Assembly: GCF_040712315.1 (NCBI RefSeq) | Contig: NC_134016.1 | Coordinates: forward strand, 28,868,003 to 28,932,002 | From: Castanea sativa | Lineage: Eukaryota > Streptophyta > Magnoliopsida > Fagales > Fagaceae | Reading direction: 5' to 3' | DNA length: 64,000 nt | Shown: positions 1-11,449 of the stretch, piece by piece | Numbering within the stretch: the first letter of the stretch is position 1 | Layout of the letters: every line of letters starts with the position of its first letter | Notes under the pieces: model-generated | What the model saw: the letters and a program-made list of their open reading frames with translations, nothing else | Databases searched by the model: none | What the model was told of the DNA's origin: nothing | Position numbers and translations under genes: made by a program

Positions 1-108
1 TTGAAGCCAGTGAGCGTAAAAGAAACTCCGCTGCTACAACATCATAATCCCATATCTGACCTACAATATATTGCAAAACCCAACCTAATCGCCCAACATC
101 CATAAATG

Positions 109-500
109 GGGGGAGACACTTCAAGCCCCAAGTAAATAACCAAACATCCATAAGTGGGGGGAGACACTTCAAACCACAATCAAACAACCTAATACTCACA
201 AATGGGTGGAGACACTTCAAACCCCAAATAAACAAACAAACACCCACAAATGGAGGGAGACACTTCAAACCCTAATCAAACTACCAAGCACCCACAAACG
301 GGGGGAGACACTTCAAACCCCAATCAAACAACCCATACCCACAAACAGGGGGAGAAACTTCAAACCCCAATCAAACAACCAAGCACCCACAAACGGGGGG
401 AGACACATCAAACCCCAATCAAACAACCCAATACCCATAAATGGGGGGAGACACTTTGAACTCCAAGATCCTGATCCAAATGACCCAAAAAAATTGTCCG
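109..500 (+). repeat. 48-bp in-frame tandem repeat, about 8 units
   Basis: The motif gagacacttcaaa recurs with starts near 113, 161, 209, 257, 305, 352, 400 and 448, a spacing of 48 bp with one 47-bp step. Forty-eight bases is 16 codons, so the open frame from 206 to 685 reads a repeating 16-residue peptide rich in Lys, Gln, Thr and Pro (core THKRGETLQTPIKQP). It lies just before the pol part of the retroelement, so it is probably a low-complexity spacer of the gag-pol polyprotein. Confidence 0.85.
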
Positions 501-1093
501 CATCACAAGGGGAGAGACACTTCAAACCCTCACATTTTTTGACTGACAAGCCTATAGACATGGAGATTGAAGGAGAAGCTACAGATTATATGGATATAGA
601 TCCCGCAGTACTGATGTTGAGGGAAGAAGGAGCTTACTGGAAGCCATCTACCATTGTGGAAGCCATGACCGAGTTGAAGAACTAGGCATGGGAGGAAGCC
701 GCCCACCCCATGGAGGACTCTATGAGGAAGATCAAGACTATCAAGTCAGTCACCATTGCCAAGAAGATCAAGATCGTTGAGCCAGTCACCCCTGCCAAGA
801 ACATTGTATCTGTCCCTATTGAGTCTATTTTTGATAGTATTTCTCTTCCTGTTAAGTCTATTTGTGATAGTTTTCCAGTTGAGTTTGTCAAGTCTCTTGA
901 GTCTGTTAAGAGATCTTTTCCTTTTAATATGATTTCTGATTCTTCTTATTTGTTGGCTTTGAATGTTTTTATTTCTAAAATTAGTAAAGAAAATCTTAAT
1001 AATAAGGAATTACAACATGGATACCTAGAACCTATAAAAGAAGAAACTCAACCTATTAATTTGGAATCTGAGGATGAGCCCAAAATAATCTAA
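206..1093 (+). pseudogene. Gag-pol linker region of the Tat-like element
   Basis: Two open stretches, 206-685 and 710-1093 in different frames, lead into the reverse transcriptase. The first carries the 16-residue repeat and then an acidic segment (DYMDIDPAVLML). The second is rich in Lys, Ile, Val and Ser (SVPIESIFDSISLPVKSICD). I recognise no catalytic motif. By position this is the spacer between protease and reverse transcriptase. The break near 685-710 shows decay. No function is claimed beyond its place in the polyprotein. Confidence 0.55.
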
Positions 1094-1109
1094 GTGGGCA
1101 ATACCCTAA

Positions 1110-2862
1110 CCACTTCAGAGAAAGATGCATTAGTTGCACTACTATCAGAGTTCAAGGAGGTCTTTACCTGGCCATATGAAGACATGCCTGGGATTGATAC
1201 AGATATAGTACATCACTACATTCCAACAGATCCAACCATGAAGCCGATCAGGTAGAAATTGAGAAGAATGAAGCTAGAGTGGACTCTCAAGATTAAGGAA
1301 GAAGTTGAGAAACAGTACAATGCTGGATTCTTACGAGTGGTCAACTATCCAAAGTGATTAGCTAACGTTGTTCTGATACCAAAGAAAGATGGGAAAGTTA
1401 GAATGTGTGTAGATTTTCGAGACCTGAACAAGGCTAGCCCGAAAGATGATTTCCCTTTGCCTCACATCGACGTCTTGGATGACAACACAGTCAGTCATGT
1501 TCTGCTATCGTTTATGGATGGATTTTCAAGATACAACCAGATCAAGATGGCTCTAGAATATATGGTGAAAACCTCCTTCATTACACCATGGGGACATACT
1601 GCTTCAAGGTCATGCCATTTGGCCTTAAAAATGCTGGTGCTACTTACCAACATGTAGCCACCACCTTGTTGCATGATCTGATCCACAAAGAAGTAGAAGT
1701 TTATGTTGATGATATGATAGTGAAGTCCAAAAACCGTGAAGGGCACATACCAGCTTTGGGGAAGTTCTTTGAAAGAATCCGGTTCTACAAGTTACAATTG
1801 AATCCCAAGAAATGCACTTTCGAAGTTACATCCGAAAAACTGTTAGGGTTTATGGTAAGCCAAAGAGGAATATAAGTTGACCCTGACAAAATCAAGGCAA
1901 TTGTGGAGATGAAGCCTCCAAGAACTGAAAATGAGATCCGAGGATTTCTAGGGAGAATACAGTACATCAGCATGTTCATAGCCCAGCTCACCATGACATG
2001 TGAACCAATCTTCAGACTACTTAGGAAGGAAATCCCTACAATGTGGAATGAACAATGTCAAGAAGCCTTTGAGAAGATCAAGAGTTATCTGATGAAACCA
2101 TCAATACTTGTCCCACCAGCACCTGAAAAGCCATTGTTGTTGTATCCCACCTCTACAGATACAGCAATGGGGGCTCTACTTGCTCAATAGCTTGAAGAGA
2201 CTAGGAAGGAGAATGCAGTTTACTACATCAACAAGAAGATGTTTCCTTATGAAGAAAAGTATTCACCTTTAGAGAAGACATGTGTAGTACTTGTTTGGAA
2301 ACTCAGACATTATATGCTTGCTTACAAGATTTTGTTGATTGCAAGAATGGATCCTTTGAAGCACTTAATGGAAAAACCCATGCAAGATGGGAAGAGTGCT
2401 AATTGGGCCTTGCTTTTGTCAGAATTTGATATTAAGTATGTGACTCAGAAATCTATGAAAGAGAGAGCAATTGCAGATCATTTAGCCCATTATTCACCGG
2501 AAGAAGCTGAAGAGATCCAAGGAGACTTTCCAGATGAAGATATCATGGGGATTGAGGTAGAATCATAGAAGATGTATTTTGATGGGGCAACAAATCAAAA
2601 CAGAAGTGGAATTGGGGTTCTCTTAATTTCACCAAAAGGGACACACATTTCATTTTCTAGCAAACTTAACTTTCCTACCACCAACAATGCCACAAAATAT
2701 GAAGCTTGCATTATGGGCCAACAAGCCACCTTAGGGCTAAGAGTGAAGAAGTTGGAGGTATACGGAGATTCAGCTCTAATAATCTCTCAGATTCAGAATA
2801 AATGGAAGATCAAGGAAAAAGGCTTATGCCTTATCATGAATGTCTTCAAAATTGGGCGTTAA
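1110..2862 (+). pseudogene. Broken reverse transcriptase, RNase H and archaeal-type RNase H of a Ty3/gypsy element
   Basis: Ty3/gypsy reverse transcriptase motifs are readable: VLIPKKDGKVRMCVDFRDLN (about 1372-1430), PFGLKNAGATYQ (about 1616-1650) and the catalytic YVDDMIV (about 1702-1722). A one-base frameshift lies near 1590, and in-frame stops lie at 1873-1875, 2188-2190 and 2566-2568. The usual gypsy RNase H follows (YSPLEKTC near 2260). From 2572 a second RNase H starts with YFDGATNQNRSGIGVLLISP and includes a KYEA block and a GDSALIISQI block. That is the archaeal-type aRH domain typical of the Tat group. The frame is lost again after about 2830. The protein cannot be made intact. Confidence 0.88.
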
Positions 2863-3114
2863 AGTTTAGCAAGATCCAATACCAGTATGTGCCAAGGATG
2901 TAGAACCAAATTGCAGATGCTTTAGCAACCATGGCATCCATGATGGACAGGCCCAAAGAAGATGAAGCTAGGTCGATAGTGTTGGAACAGAAAGAAGAAC
3001 TAGCCTACTGCATAACAATAAAAGGAGATGAGGAAAAGAATGGGGAAGGTGAATGGTATTCAGACATCCTATAGGATCTCAAGGATGGGACATATCCACC
3101 ATCTGCAGACAAGA

Positions 3115-4298
3115 ACAACCAATTGACCATCCGAAGGTTATCTACTAATTATATTATTTGTGGTGAAAGACTCTACAGAAGATCATATGATGGAATTCAT
3201 CTCCTTTGTGTAATCGCTAGAAAGGCACAGCAGATAATTAAAGAAGTTCATGAGTCAAGTTATGGGCCGCATATGAATGCGTACATGTTGTCAAGGAAGA
3301 TAATGAGGCAAGGCTATTACTGGACCACTATGGAAGCCGACTGTGCAGCTCATGTTCGAACATGTCATCAATGCCAAGTCCATGGAGATTTGAAACACAT
3401 GCTACCCATGCCACTACATACTATGACATCACCCTGGCCCTTCTCTACATGGGGGATAGACATTATTGGGAAGATCCACCCAACAACGCCTAATGGTGAG
3501 GAATTCATACTTGCAGCCATTGACTACTTTACTAAATGGGTAGAAGTTACCTCATACAAGATCCTGAATTCAAAGAAAGTTGCTCAGTTCATTTAGACCA
3601 ACATCATTTGCAAATATGGTGTACCACATGAAATTATCTCTAACAATGGGCAGCATTTTAAAGGAGAAATAGAGAAGCTATTACGACAGTTCAACATTCA
3701 ACACCACAAATCTTCACCCTATTATTCTCAGACTAATGGAGCCGTTGAGGGTGCTAATAAAAATATAGGGTGAATCTTGAAGAAGAGCACAAAGAATTAC
3801 AAGGACTGGCACCTTCAATTACCCAATGCACTTTGGGGGTATAGAACATCAATCTGATCTTCCACAAGAGTCACTCCTTATTCATTGGTGTATGGGATGG
3901 AAGCAGTCCTTCCCATTGAAATGGTTGTCTGATCACTAAGGACAATATTGGAAAGTGAAATTTCTTAAGCAGATTGGTTGCAAAGCAGATATGACCAGTT
4001 ATGCATGCTGGATGAGAAAAGACTAAAAGCCTTATATCACATTCAAGGATACCAAAGGAGACTTAGGAAAGCTTTTGATAAGAGAGGAAGAAACAGAGCT
4101 TTTAAGTTAGGAGATCTAATGTTGAAAGAAATTTGAGCCCCGGTTTAAGATGCAAACGGGAAGTTCAAGCAAAATTGGGCAGGCCCATACATTATCAAGC
4201 AGATATACTCTAGAGGAGCAGTAAGATTAATGGACTTAGATGCAAACCCTTTCACTGAGCTAACCAACATGGATCAATTGAAGAAGTACCATGTCTGA
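3115..4298 (+). pseudogene. Broken integrase of the Tat-like element
   Basis: An HHCC zinc finger (CHQCQ near 3364) precedes the core beginning PWPFSTWGIDIIG (near 3430), whose first catalytic Asp is present. An in-frame stop ends the open stretch at 3594-3596. The core continues in the same frame, but where the family has S-D-N-G the sequence at 3637-3648 reads S-N-N-G, so the second catalytic Asp is replaced by Asn. The third catalytic residue, Glu, is still readable near 3745 (AVEGAN). More stops follow near 3772, 3858 and 3931. The tail ends with KKYHV and a stop at 4296-4298, which resembles a normal Tat pol terminus. Confidence 0.85.
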
Positions 4299-4344
4299 AG
4301 TGGTAGTTGCAAACCAAGCCATAAAAAAAACAAAAACAAAAAAG

Positions 4345-4540
4345 AAAAGCTCGCTAGGCTAAAAACCTAAAAGGGCGGTCTAGGCAAAAATTAAAGCAAA
4401 AAAAAAAAAAAAAAAAAAGGTAGGTTAAAAACCTGAAAGGGCGACCTACGCAAAAGAAGAGTAAAAAAAAAAGTGAGAGAGCCTATTAGGTTGAAAACCC
4501 GAAAGGGTGGTCTAGGCAAAAATTAAGGTGAATAAAAAAA
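4345..4540 (+). repeat. Three imperfect copies of a roughly 68-bp motif downstream of pol
   Basis: A motif of the form aggctaaaaacctaaaaggg followed by cggtctaggcaaaaa recurs with starts near 4352, 4419 and 4487, spaced by A-rich tracts (one about 20 A long). It lies directly after the pol stop, in the 3' non-coding region of the retroelement. No coding role is visible. Confidence 0.6.
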
Positions 4541-4870
4541 AATTAATGAACTACGTGATGTCCTGATCCTTCTATCAAAGGAGGTACATAGGCAACTATG
4601 CATTGGTCCGGTCACAATTTCCCCAAACCCATCATTTGCAATTAACTAAAATTTTACAAAAGTTCGACCATTCTATTAAACCATGTCATTACACAAAAAC
4701 CTAAACTCTAAGCCAAACCATAAAAAAAATAAAAAAATAAAAAATAAAAACCCAAAAGCCTACATCATAAACAGAACCCCTAACTTGCAAACCCTAAATA
4801 ATTCCTAAAAATAAGGGTTTTTACATCAACTTCTAAGCAAACATGCTCAAAGCCAAAAAAAATAAGAAAG

Positions 4871-6240
4871 TCACTTTGTCTTCAGTCTTTTCTTTTTCTT
4901 CTGATCTTTAATTTCTTTTGTGTTAGGTGCTTCATCATCCTTGTCTCTTCTTTTGAATTCATAGTTGTCCTTGTTAAGTCTTTCCCGGTTGTCTCTAAGA
5001 AATTGTTCTCTCATAGCAACCTTCTCAGCTTCCTTGTCAACAATCTTGTCTACCAGCCAGTTAGAATATTCTGTAGTTATCCTGTGAAAGTGAACCTTGA
5101 CAAAAGATTGGTCCACCCGATCAACCATCTCTAAACCCAATAGCATGTTCTTTACAGTAGTAGGATTTGTGTCCACAGGAGAGAAGGATCTTCTTCTTTT
5201 GCCACCTGCATTTGTTGTTCATATTTAAATTGCCTCAAGAGTCTATCTCCTTTGTAGAAAGTTGCCTTCCGCAACCTAACAAGGAAGATGTGATCTGATC
5301 CTAGAGACCGCAGTAAAGGGGGTGGGCACTTCCACCAATAACAGTCCCATTGAATTGAAGTACTAGATTTCTTGTCCAAAAACTTCACCCAATCACTCTT
5401 AATTTGGCACTCAGTTTTGATTGTAGCCCTGCTAAGAAAACTGCTAGGTCCATAATTATAGGTTGTAGACTTGGCAATCATGGCCCATCGCTCCATCAGC
5501 CATATTTGCAAAGTCAAAGGACACCCTAAGAAATTTTGATTTTCTCCACCGTGCAATACAACATCCAGTCCTAGAAGAGTTTTTGCCAAGATCAGAGAAA
5601 CAGTATTGTCACCATCCTTAATCTGGCTCACAACACTTATAGCTCAAGCATCCACAAAACTGTATCTCCCAAAGCAAAGTAAAAATTCTACCACGAAGCA
5701 TAAGGCCAAACCAAAGTTTTTCTGCATATTGTCGGCCACTCCATAAGTGCGTTTGTCAATCAACTGAGAGATAATTGCATGATGATTCACCATATGGCCT
5801 TCAATCATACTATCAATAATGGAAGTAGGAAGACCGATAGCATCGGACAAAGATTCCTTATGCCTGGGATCATAAGAAACCGCTATAGATTCTCTGCTTG
5901 GATCATAGCCCAGGATAGCGGAAAACTCTTCAATTGTTGGACAGAGTTCAGCAATGTTAAACTGAAACACATGATCTTTCAAATCCTAGAATTTCACAGC
6001 AGCACGAAGGAAGTCCCACTTGATCTTGAGATTCCTCAAAGCCTTAATTCCCTCTAGTTTGAAGGCCATAAAATTGGTTTTAGTGCTAAAATCAAAGCTA
6101 CGAACCCATCTATTAATATCATGAATTGTTGGATAAGAAAAATTTTGATTGCTAGCCACGGATGACTTTTGCTTGTGATTGTGTTTTGCTCACCTTTATG
6201 CAAAGAATTGTCACAAGAGGATTTATTTATATGAGCCACA
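4871..6240 (-). pseudogene. DUF7745-type protein relic, antisense to the retroelement pol
   Basis: Open pieces at 6054-6239, 5644-5982, 5152-5631 and 4871-5176 on the minus strand read as successive parts of one protein separated by stops and frameshifts. Recognisable blocks are AELCPTIEEFSAILGYDPS, then NFGLALCFVVEFLLCFGRYS, then FLGCPLTLQIWLMERWAMIA. These match the pattern I associate with the plant DUF7745 family, which is linked to transposons. The C-terminus is lysine-rich (DQKKKKRLKTK). The function of the family is unknown to me. Its position between pol and LTR, antisense, suggests cargo carried by the retroelement. The family name is from memory and should be confirmed by a profile search. 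Confidence 0.6.
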
Positions 6241-6989
6241 TCAATTCCTAATCAGGTTTGAAATAGGTGTCATAGAGTTTTTAGTTGACTAAGAGAGTGT
6301 TTCATGATCACAAACGAAGTAAAAAAATTTCAAAAAACGTGAAAACGTAAAATGCACATTGGAAAAGCATGAGGAGTCAGCCCACCATGGTGTGAGCATC
6401 ATGATGTGGCTCAATGCAATTCAACACTCTAAAAGTGCCGAACAACGCTCCTAATTCGCCAAGTGGCACGCAGCCCCTCCATCCTACACTCATGCAATTC
6501 CATGCAGTTTTACGTTCTTGGGTGATTTTTAAAAACCATGTGACACTTAAAAAGATTTTTTTTAATCAAGCATTCTAACATTTTTTTTTCATCTGCATCA
6601 TTGTTTTCAAAATTGATCAAATCAAGTTTTTTTTTAGACTCATTGATTTATGTTCCAAACTAGGGGCATTCGTCCATGCCTCATGTATTTTCAAAAAAAG
6701 AAAAAAGAAAAAAGAAAAAAAAGACCATCATCATTTTTCTCAAGGAAAAAATCATCATCATCATCAAGATTTCCAAAAATCATGCATTTCTTTTAAACTA
6801 GGAGCATTCAGCTTCACCTCATTTAAGTAAGTGTAGATTCCAGCATAGCTAAGCAAGATAAGTTTAAATTGGTACTACAAGATCTCATCAGGTGAATTCT
6901 AAACCTGTCTTAGTTAAAGTCTCTACATGATCCATAGGGCAAAGAGCTAAAACATGGAAATTAATACAACATTGTCTAAGGAACACTTC

Positions 6990-9900
6990 CTTTTGTTTTG
7001 TAGGAAAAATAAAAACACAAGACATACATCATTGGGACTCTTAGTCCACCTGCGTGAGGATCTTCTTGATCCACCTCTAGATGAGCTGCCTTTAGCATTT
7101 CCTTCTTGACTCGAGAAAAAACGAGGATCGTATTGACGATTTTCAAGTTCGAGGTTTCTGATCCTTTCCTCTAAAGCTCTCCTAGTAATGTCAGCAGTTT
7201 CCATTCGGTGTGCCTGAAAAGTCAGCAAAATCAAGTGTTAATTTCACCATCAAGCACTGTTCAAGCAAGAGATACTCAGAAAGCAACATGGCATACCCAG
7301 TTCAAATCCTTGAGCACATATTGGGAGGACTGGGTGCGAGCCAATGACTGTAAGCCTGCAATCATCCGCATGCTTTCTTCCACAAGATCAACATCAACTC
7401 GAAGCACAAATCCGCCAGATCATGAACCATCCAATAAGCCAAGACGAAGTAAGGACAAAGAACTAAAAATTCAAGAACACACCGGATCGGGCTAAGGAAC
7501 ATTTGGCACATGCTCTAGCCTATTCAAGGGCATGGAACTATACATTCCATTAGGATGCATCACATCGTATTTTCATGCTGAAAAATGAGGATAAGTCTCT
7601 GCAAAAGAACTAGAAGAACTACCAGTATGATGAGGAGAAGGAATTTCTTCCTCTTCATCTCCTTCTTCCTTTCCTTCAGATGGAGGCTGAAAAATCCAAC
7701 AGGCAAATTTTGGTCACCAAGCAAAAAAAAGGAAAGAATTGGCAAAATGAAGATTTGACTTTAGAAAGGAAAAGAAGTACCGCTTGGTCAGCCAAGCAAC
7801 CTTGCAGATGAATTTTAATAAATTCAGAATAAGATCCTATTGTTCTTGGAATAGCAAAGCCTGCATGAGCCTAAGCAATCTCTTCATCAGTCAGAAAGTC
7901 AGTTAACCGAATGGAGGGACAAGGAGGAACTGTAATTGTTGTAAGAGGATAAACATGTTCAACTTAGGGCAACACTCGATCACCAATATAGCAATACTTT
8001 CCATGTCCATATTCAAACAATACTTGACGACCATTCAATTCTAGAGCCCACTCACCCTCAACATACCCCTCACATCCAGCCCAAGGATTTAAGTTTATTT
8101 GAAAAATCACAAAAAGGAGCTCAGAATGAGAAGAGACTGAATCATAACCAAGTGTCGAAGATTTAAAAGGAGAAGGAAGAAAGAACTCACATCATCAATG
8201 GTCAGATTGTCAATCACCAAGCGCCAAATCTCCAAAGAATGCCTGGAGAGTATAAACAAACAATGTTTGGGCAACCAATGGAGAAATCTAGGAAAAATAC
8301 CAGTAACCTCCTCCCAAATTTTTGGACCAACCCTAAAATACTCATACATCTAGACCTGAAAGCTCCACAACACTATTACCACAAAACCAAAATAATTTCC
8401 CAAAACTTACACATAGCCAAAAAAAAAAAAAAATTCAAAACCTCACTAGCCATACAAATGGAGCCCTACCAAAACTTAAAAGACTCCACCTAGAGAGTTG
8501 GGTCATGAAGTGTATTAGAGTGGCATAAGCCATGCCGCCCCCATCATAATTTCGGATTTGTCCAACTCTTTTCAAGCTTTCTAGGTAGCATAGATTCACA
8601 GTACTACCTAAATCTGGACACAAAAAAGTTCCAACGAAAAGAAGCATGAACATACGAGCACCTTTTGTCACAATCTCACAATGAGGAATACTTTCACATA
8701 GCCAAGACAAGGGAATATTGTTACTCCTCATTCTAGAAGGCACTACACCTAGAAGTTTTTTGAGTTCGGTTGAAGTAAATGAATTATTGACAAGAATTCT
8801 TTCACCACCTAACCTCAGACTAGTGATAACAGAGAAGTCATAAGGTGTCAACATTACCTCCCCAATGCATGGAAAGTGGAAGGTACATGTAGTGTACCAG
8901 AAACGTTCAGCCAAGGCGAGAAGTAACTAAAGATCCCCGTATTCATGCGTCTCATGATTTAACAAAGTTTCGAAGAAAGTGCCAAAGCCTGCTTCATTGA
9001 TAATGTTTTTAATGCTAGGAGACATTGCTGCCCATGTACTTTTCAACATTTGGAGACTACCTCAACTCTTGAGACTCTGCAACACAAAAATTCAACTCAT
9101 CAATTTCTATGACTAAAACCCACATGACCAAAAAAATTTCCATAAAAAAATATTCTCACTACCAATGCCCTACCACCACAAAAGAAAACCAAGGCCCCAC
9201 CAAAGTTTTACCACAATCAAAATTTTTCACATGTCCATACACAACTACCAAATTTTTCCATAGCAAAGAAAAAAAAATCCCACAAGCTCATACACAAATA
9301 AATTCTTATATAGCCAAAATCATAACCACACAAATTTTCTAAGAACCAACACCACATGTTCAAAAAAATTCTTTTAAAATTTCATGGCCATAAAATTTTT
9401 CCATGTCCAAAAACAAAATTCCATACCCACAAATTTTGCCATGCTCATAAAACAAAGTTTACACATGCCAATAAACTTTTTCCATATCTATCATGAACAC
9501 ATTCACATAAACATACCACCAATTTTTTACAACGTCAATACTCCCAAAATCCAAACCAAAATTCATCCAACAACATCAATATCTACCTACATTGTCAAAA
9601 TTCCATAAGCCACCCACATTATCCAAATTGCACCATGATCACAAAAATAATACTTCAAGAATGCTTCAAAGCCAATATTTTCCAACAGAACCAATCAAGC
9701 AATGCCCCAAATTTCAAACAACCAAATGACAATATCTCACCATGAAACTTTCAATAAAACATGCAACAACATTGTTTCCAACCAAAGAAACCAAAGAAAA
9801 ACTCACCTTGGTGTCTTTATGACTGATAGTGACGTTTTTAAGGATCATCAGTTGTGACACGCAACCCGTCAGCCAGGCTCATTGGGATGCTACCTTTTTA

Positions 9901-10708
9901 GCGTTCATAGCCATGCCCCTTACGCAGCAACGATAAGCTGACGGATCACGTGGACGAGTCAGAGGTGACGACCTTGGCTGCAAGGTCTTCGGCTGACGTC
10001 CTTGGCTGACGGATCACGTTGGCATACGTAAGCTGACGACAGTAAAGGAGGTACACGTGGGTGACGACCTTAGCAGGTGAAGGCTGAAGGAGTAATCCAA
10101 CTTTCATTTTTTAGCCTATCTTGACTTCTGCTTATGTGAATATAAGGAAAGTTCTTGCGCTACACGTTCGACTTTAGTCAAGAAGATTCCTATAAGGAAA
10201 GGGCTCAATACAATAGGCAAAGATCCGCGGATTGCTCTTCTAAAAGGAAAGTACTTCCTTACCAAGGCGTTTATTTCGGCTCTACACCACTATATAAACC
10301 CCAAAAACCCTCATGACAAAAGGTACGCACAATTCCCTCAACTCTGGCACTCTAGGGTTGTTTTAAAGACTCTAACTTGATCGTCGGAGGGTTTTTGGCC
10401 GGCACCACACCGGTGCTCTCTGTCGATCACCTACTTTCTCTTTGCAGGTGTTGCTTCAATTGGAGGAGTACTCGCAGCTTACTGGTGACTTCTTCGGCAT
10501 CATCAATGACAATATGGAGCATAGGTCCTAGGGTCTTAAAGAAGTCCATCCTCCTCATGCTAATCAAATGTTGGATCATATTTCTTACCATGAAAAGTAA
10601 GAAATGAAGTTCCTTTGGAAGAAGAAGCCATCTTGATGCAAAGAAAAATGGATTTGAAAGATGGGTTTTCACCAAATTGGGTGTGTGATGAAAATGCTCA
10701 AGATACAA
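6990..10708 (-). pseudogene. Plant-mobile-domain (aminotransferase-like) gene relic, antisense, with introns and a nested insertion
   Basis: The clearest exon is about 8435-9075 (minus). It reads LAERFWYTTCTFHFPCIGEV, then a block ending GGER, then GTFLCPDLGSTVNLCYLESL, a good fit to the plant mobile domain (PMD) found in MAIN/MAIL-type and transposon-borne proteins. Upstream coding-like pieces are 10,483-10,708, ending at a plausible donor (GTAAGC), and one ending at 9807 before GTGAGT. Downstream pieces are 8107-8349 (YEYFRVGPKIWEEVTGIFPR), about 7780-8090, and 6990-7215 (a charged coil, RRALEERIRNLELENRQYDP). Stops occur in several pieces. The family role of PMD proteins is poorly known; MAIN and MAIL1 act in gene and transposon silencing. 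This copy looks inactive. Confidence 0.65.
9930..10482 (+). mobile_element. Nested LTR-like block (solo LTR or small LTR element)
   Basis: This block interrupts the minus-strand PMD relic and is richer in GC than its flanks. It contains repeated gctgacgg/gtgacgacc motifs, a TATA-like box (actatataaacccc near 10,290) and then an R/U5-like stretch with ggccggcaccacaccggtgc near 10,398. That organisation is typical of a gypsy LTR promoter and leader. No internal coding region is present, so it would be a solo LTR or a non-autonomous element. The ends are approximate, and I could not find a convincing 5-bp target duplication. Confidence 0.5.
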
Positions 10709-10968
10709 GGATCTAGAGAAATATTGATGGAAATGGATGAGGGAAACTTGAGAAGCTTAGAAAAGTGTTTTTTGTGAAAAGAAATGATGAGATGAAGAAG
10801 AAAATCCAAGGGAAAGAAGAGAGTGAATAGTAACAATGAAGGAAGAGAGGTAGAGAAAGATAAAAGAAAAAAGAAAAAAGAGACATAGGAAGTGGGGGGC
10901 CAAAATTTCGGCCCCCACACACTTAAGCTCAGCCAAAGCTGAGTGACTCAGTCAACCCAAAAAAAAAA

Positions 10969-10992
10969 AAATATATATATATATATATATAT
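10969..10992. repeat. (AT)n microsatellite within an A/T-rich stretch
   Basis: About eleven AT dinucleotide units follow a run of A and precede a run of T. The next 400 bases (to about 11,400) are low-complexity A/T-rich DNA with recurrent aaattttcaaa words and no coding signal. Confidence 0.8.
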
Positions 10993-11449
10993 TTTTTTTC
11001 AAAGTTTTCAAGTATCTTTTAAAAATCCAAGTTTTCAATTTAAAATTTTCATTCCCAAATTTTCAAATTCCCATTCTCAATGCCCAAATTTTAAACTCAA
11101 ATCTTCTGTTTTCAAAAAAAAAAATTTAAACCTTAGATTTCATGATCAAAATCCCAGGCCTTAATTTTCAAAATTCTAAGGCTCAAAATTTCAAATTTTA
11201 AGTTCTGGATTACAAAAAAAAAAAAAAATTAGGTTCCAAAGGTCTCAAAATTTGAAATAAAAATTTCAAAACTTCCAAGTTTCAAAAAATCAAATGTTTC
11301 TCAAAAGAAAAAATCTTTTGTCAATTAAACTTTTCTTGGTAAAGTTCAAATCAAGAGTGAGCAATGACACATTTCAGATGCAGTGGGACCACGAAGCACC
11401 TATAAGTTAAAGTTTAACTATAAATTTTGACTTTTTTTGCAGAAAGCAA

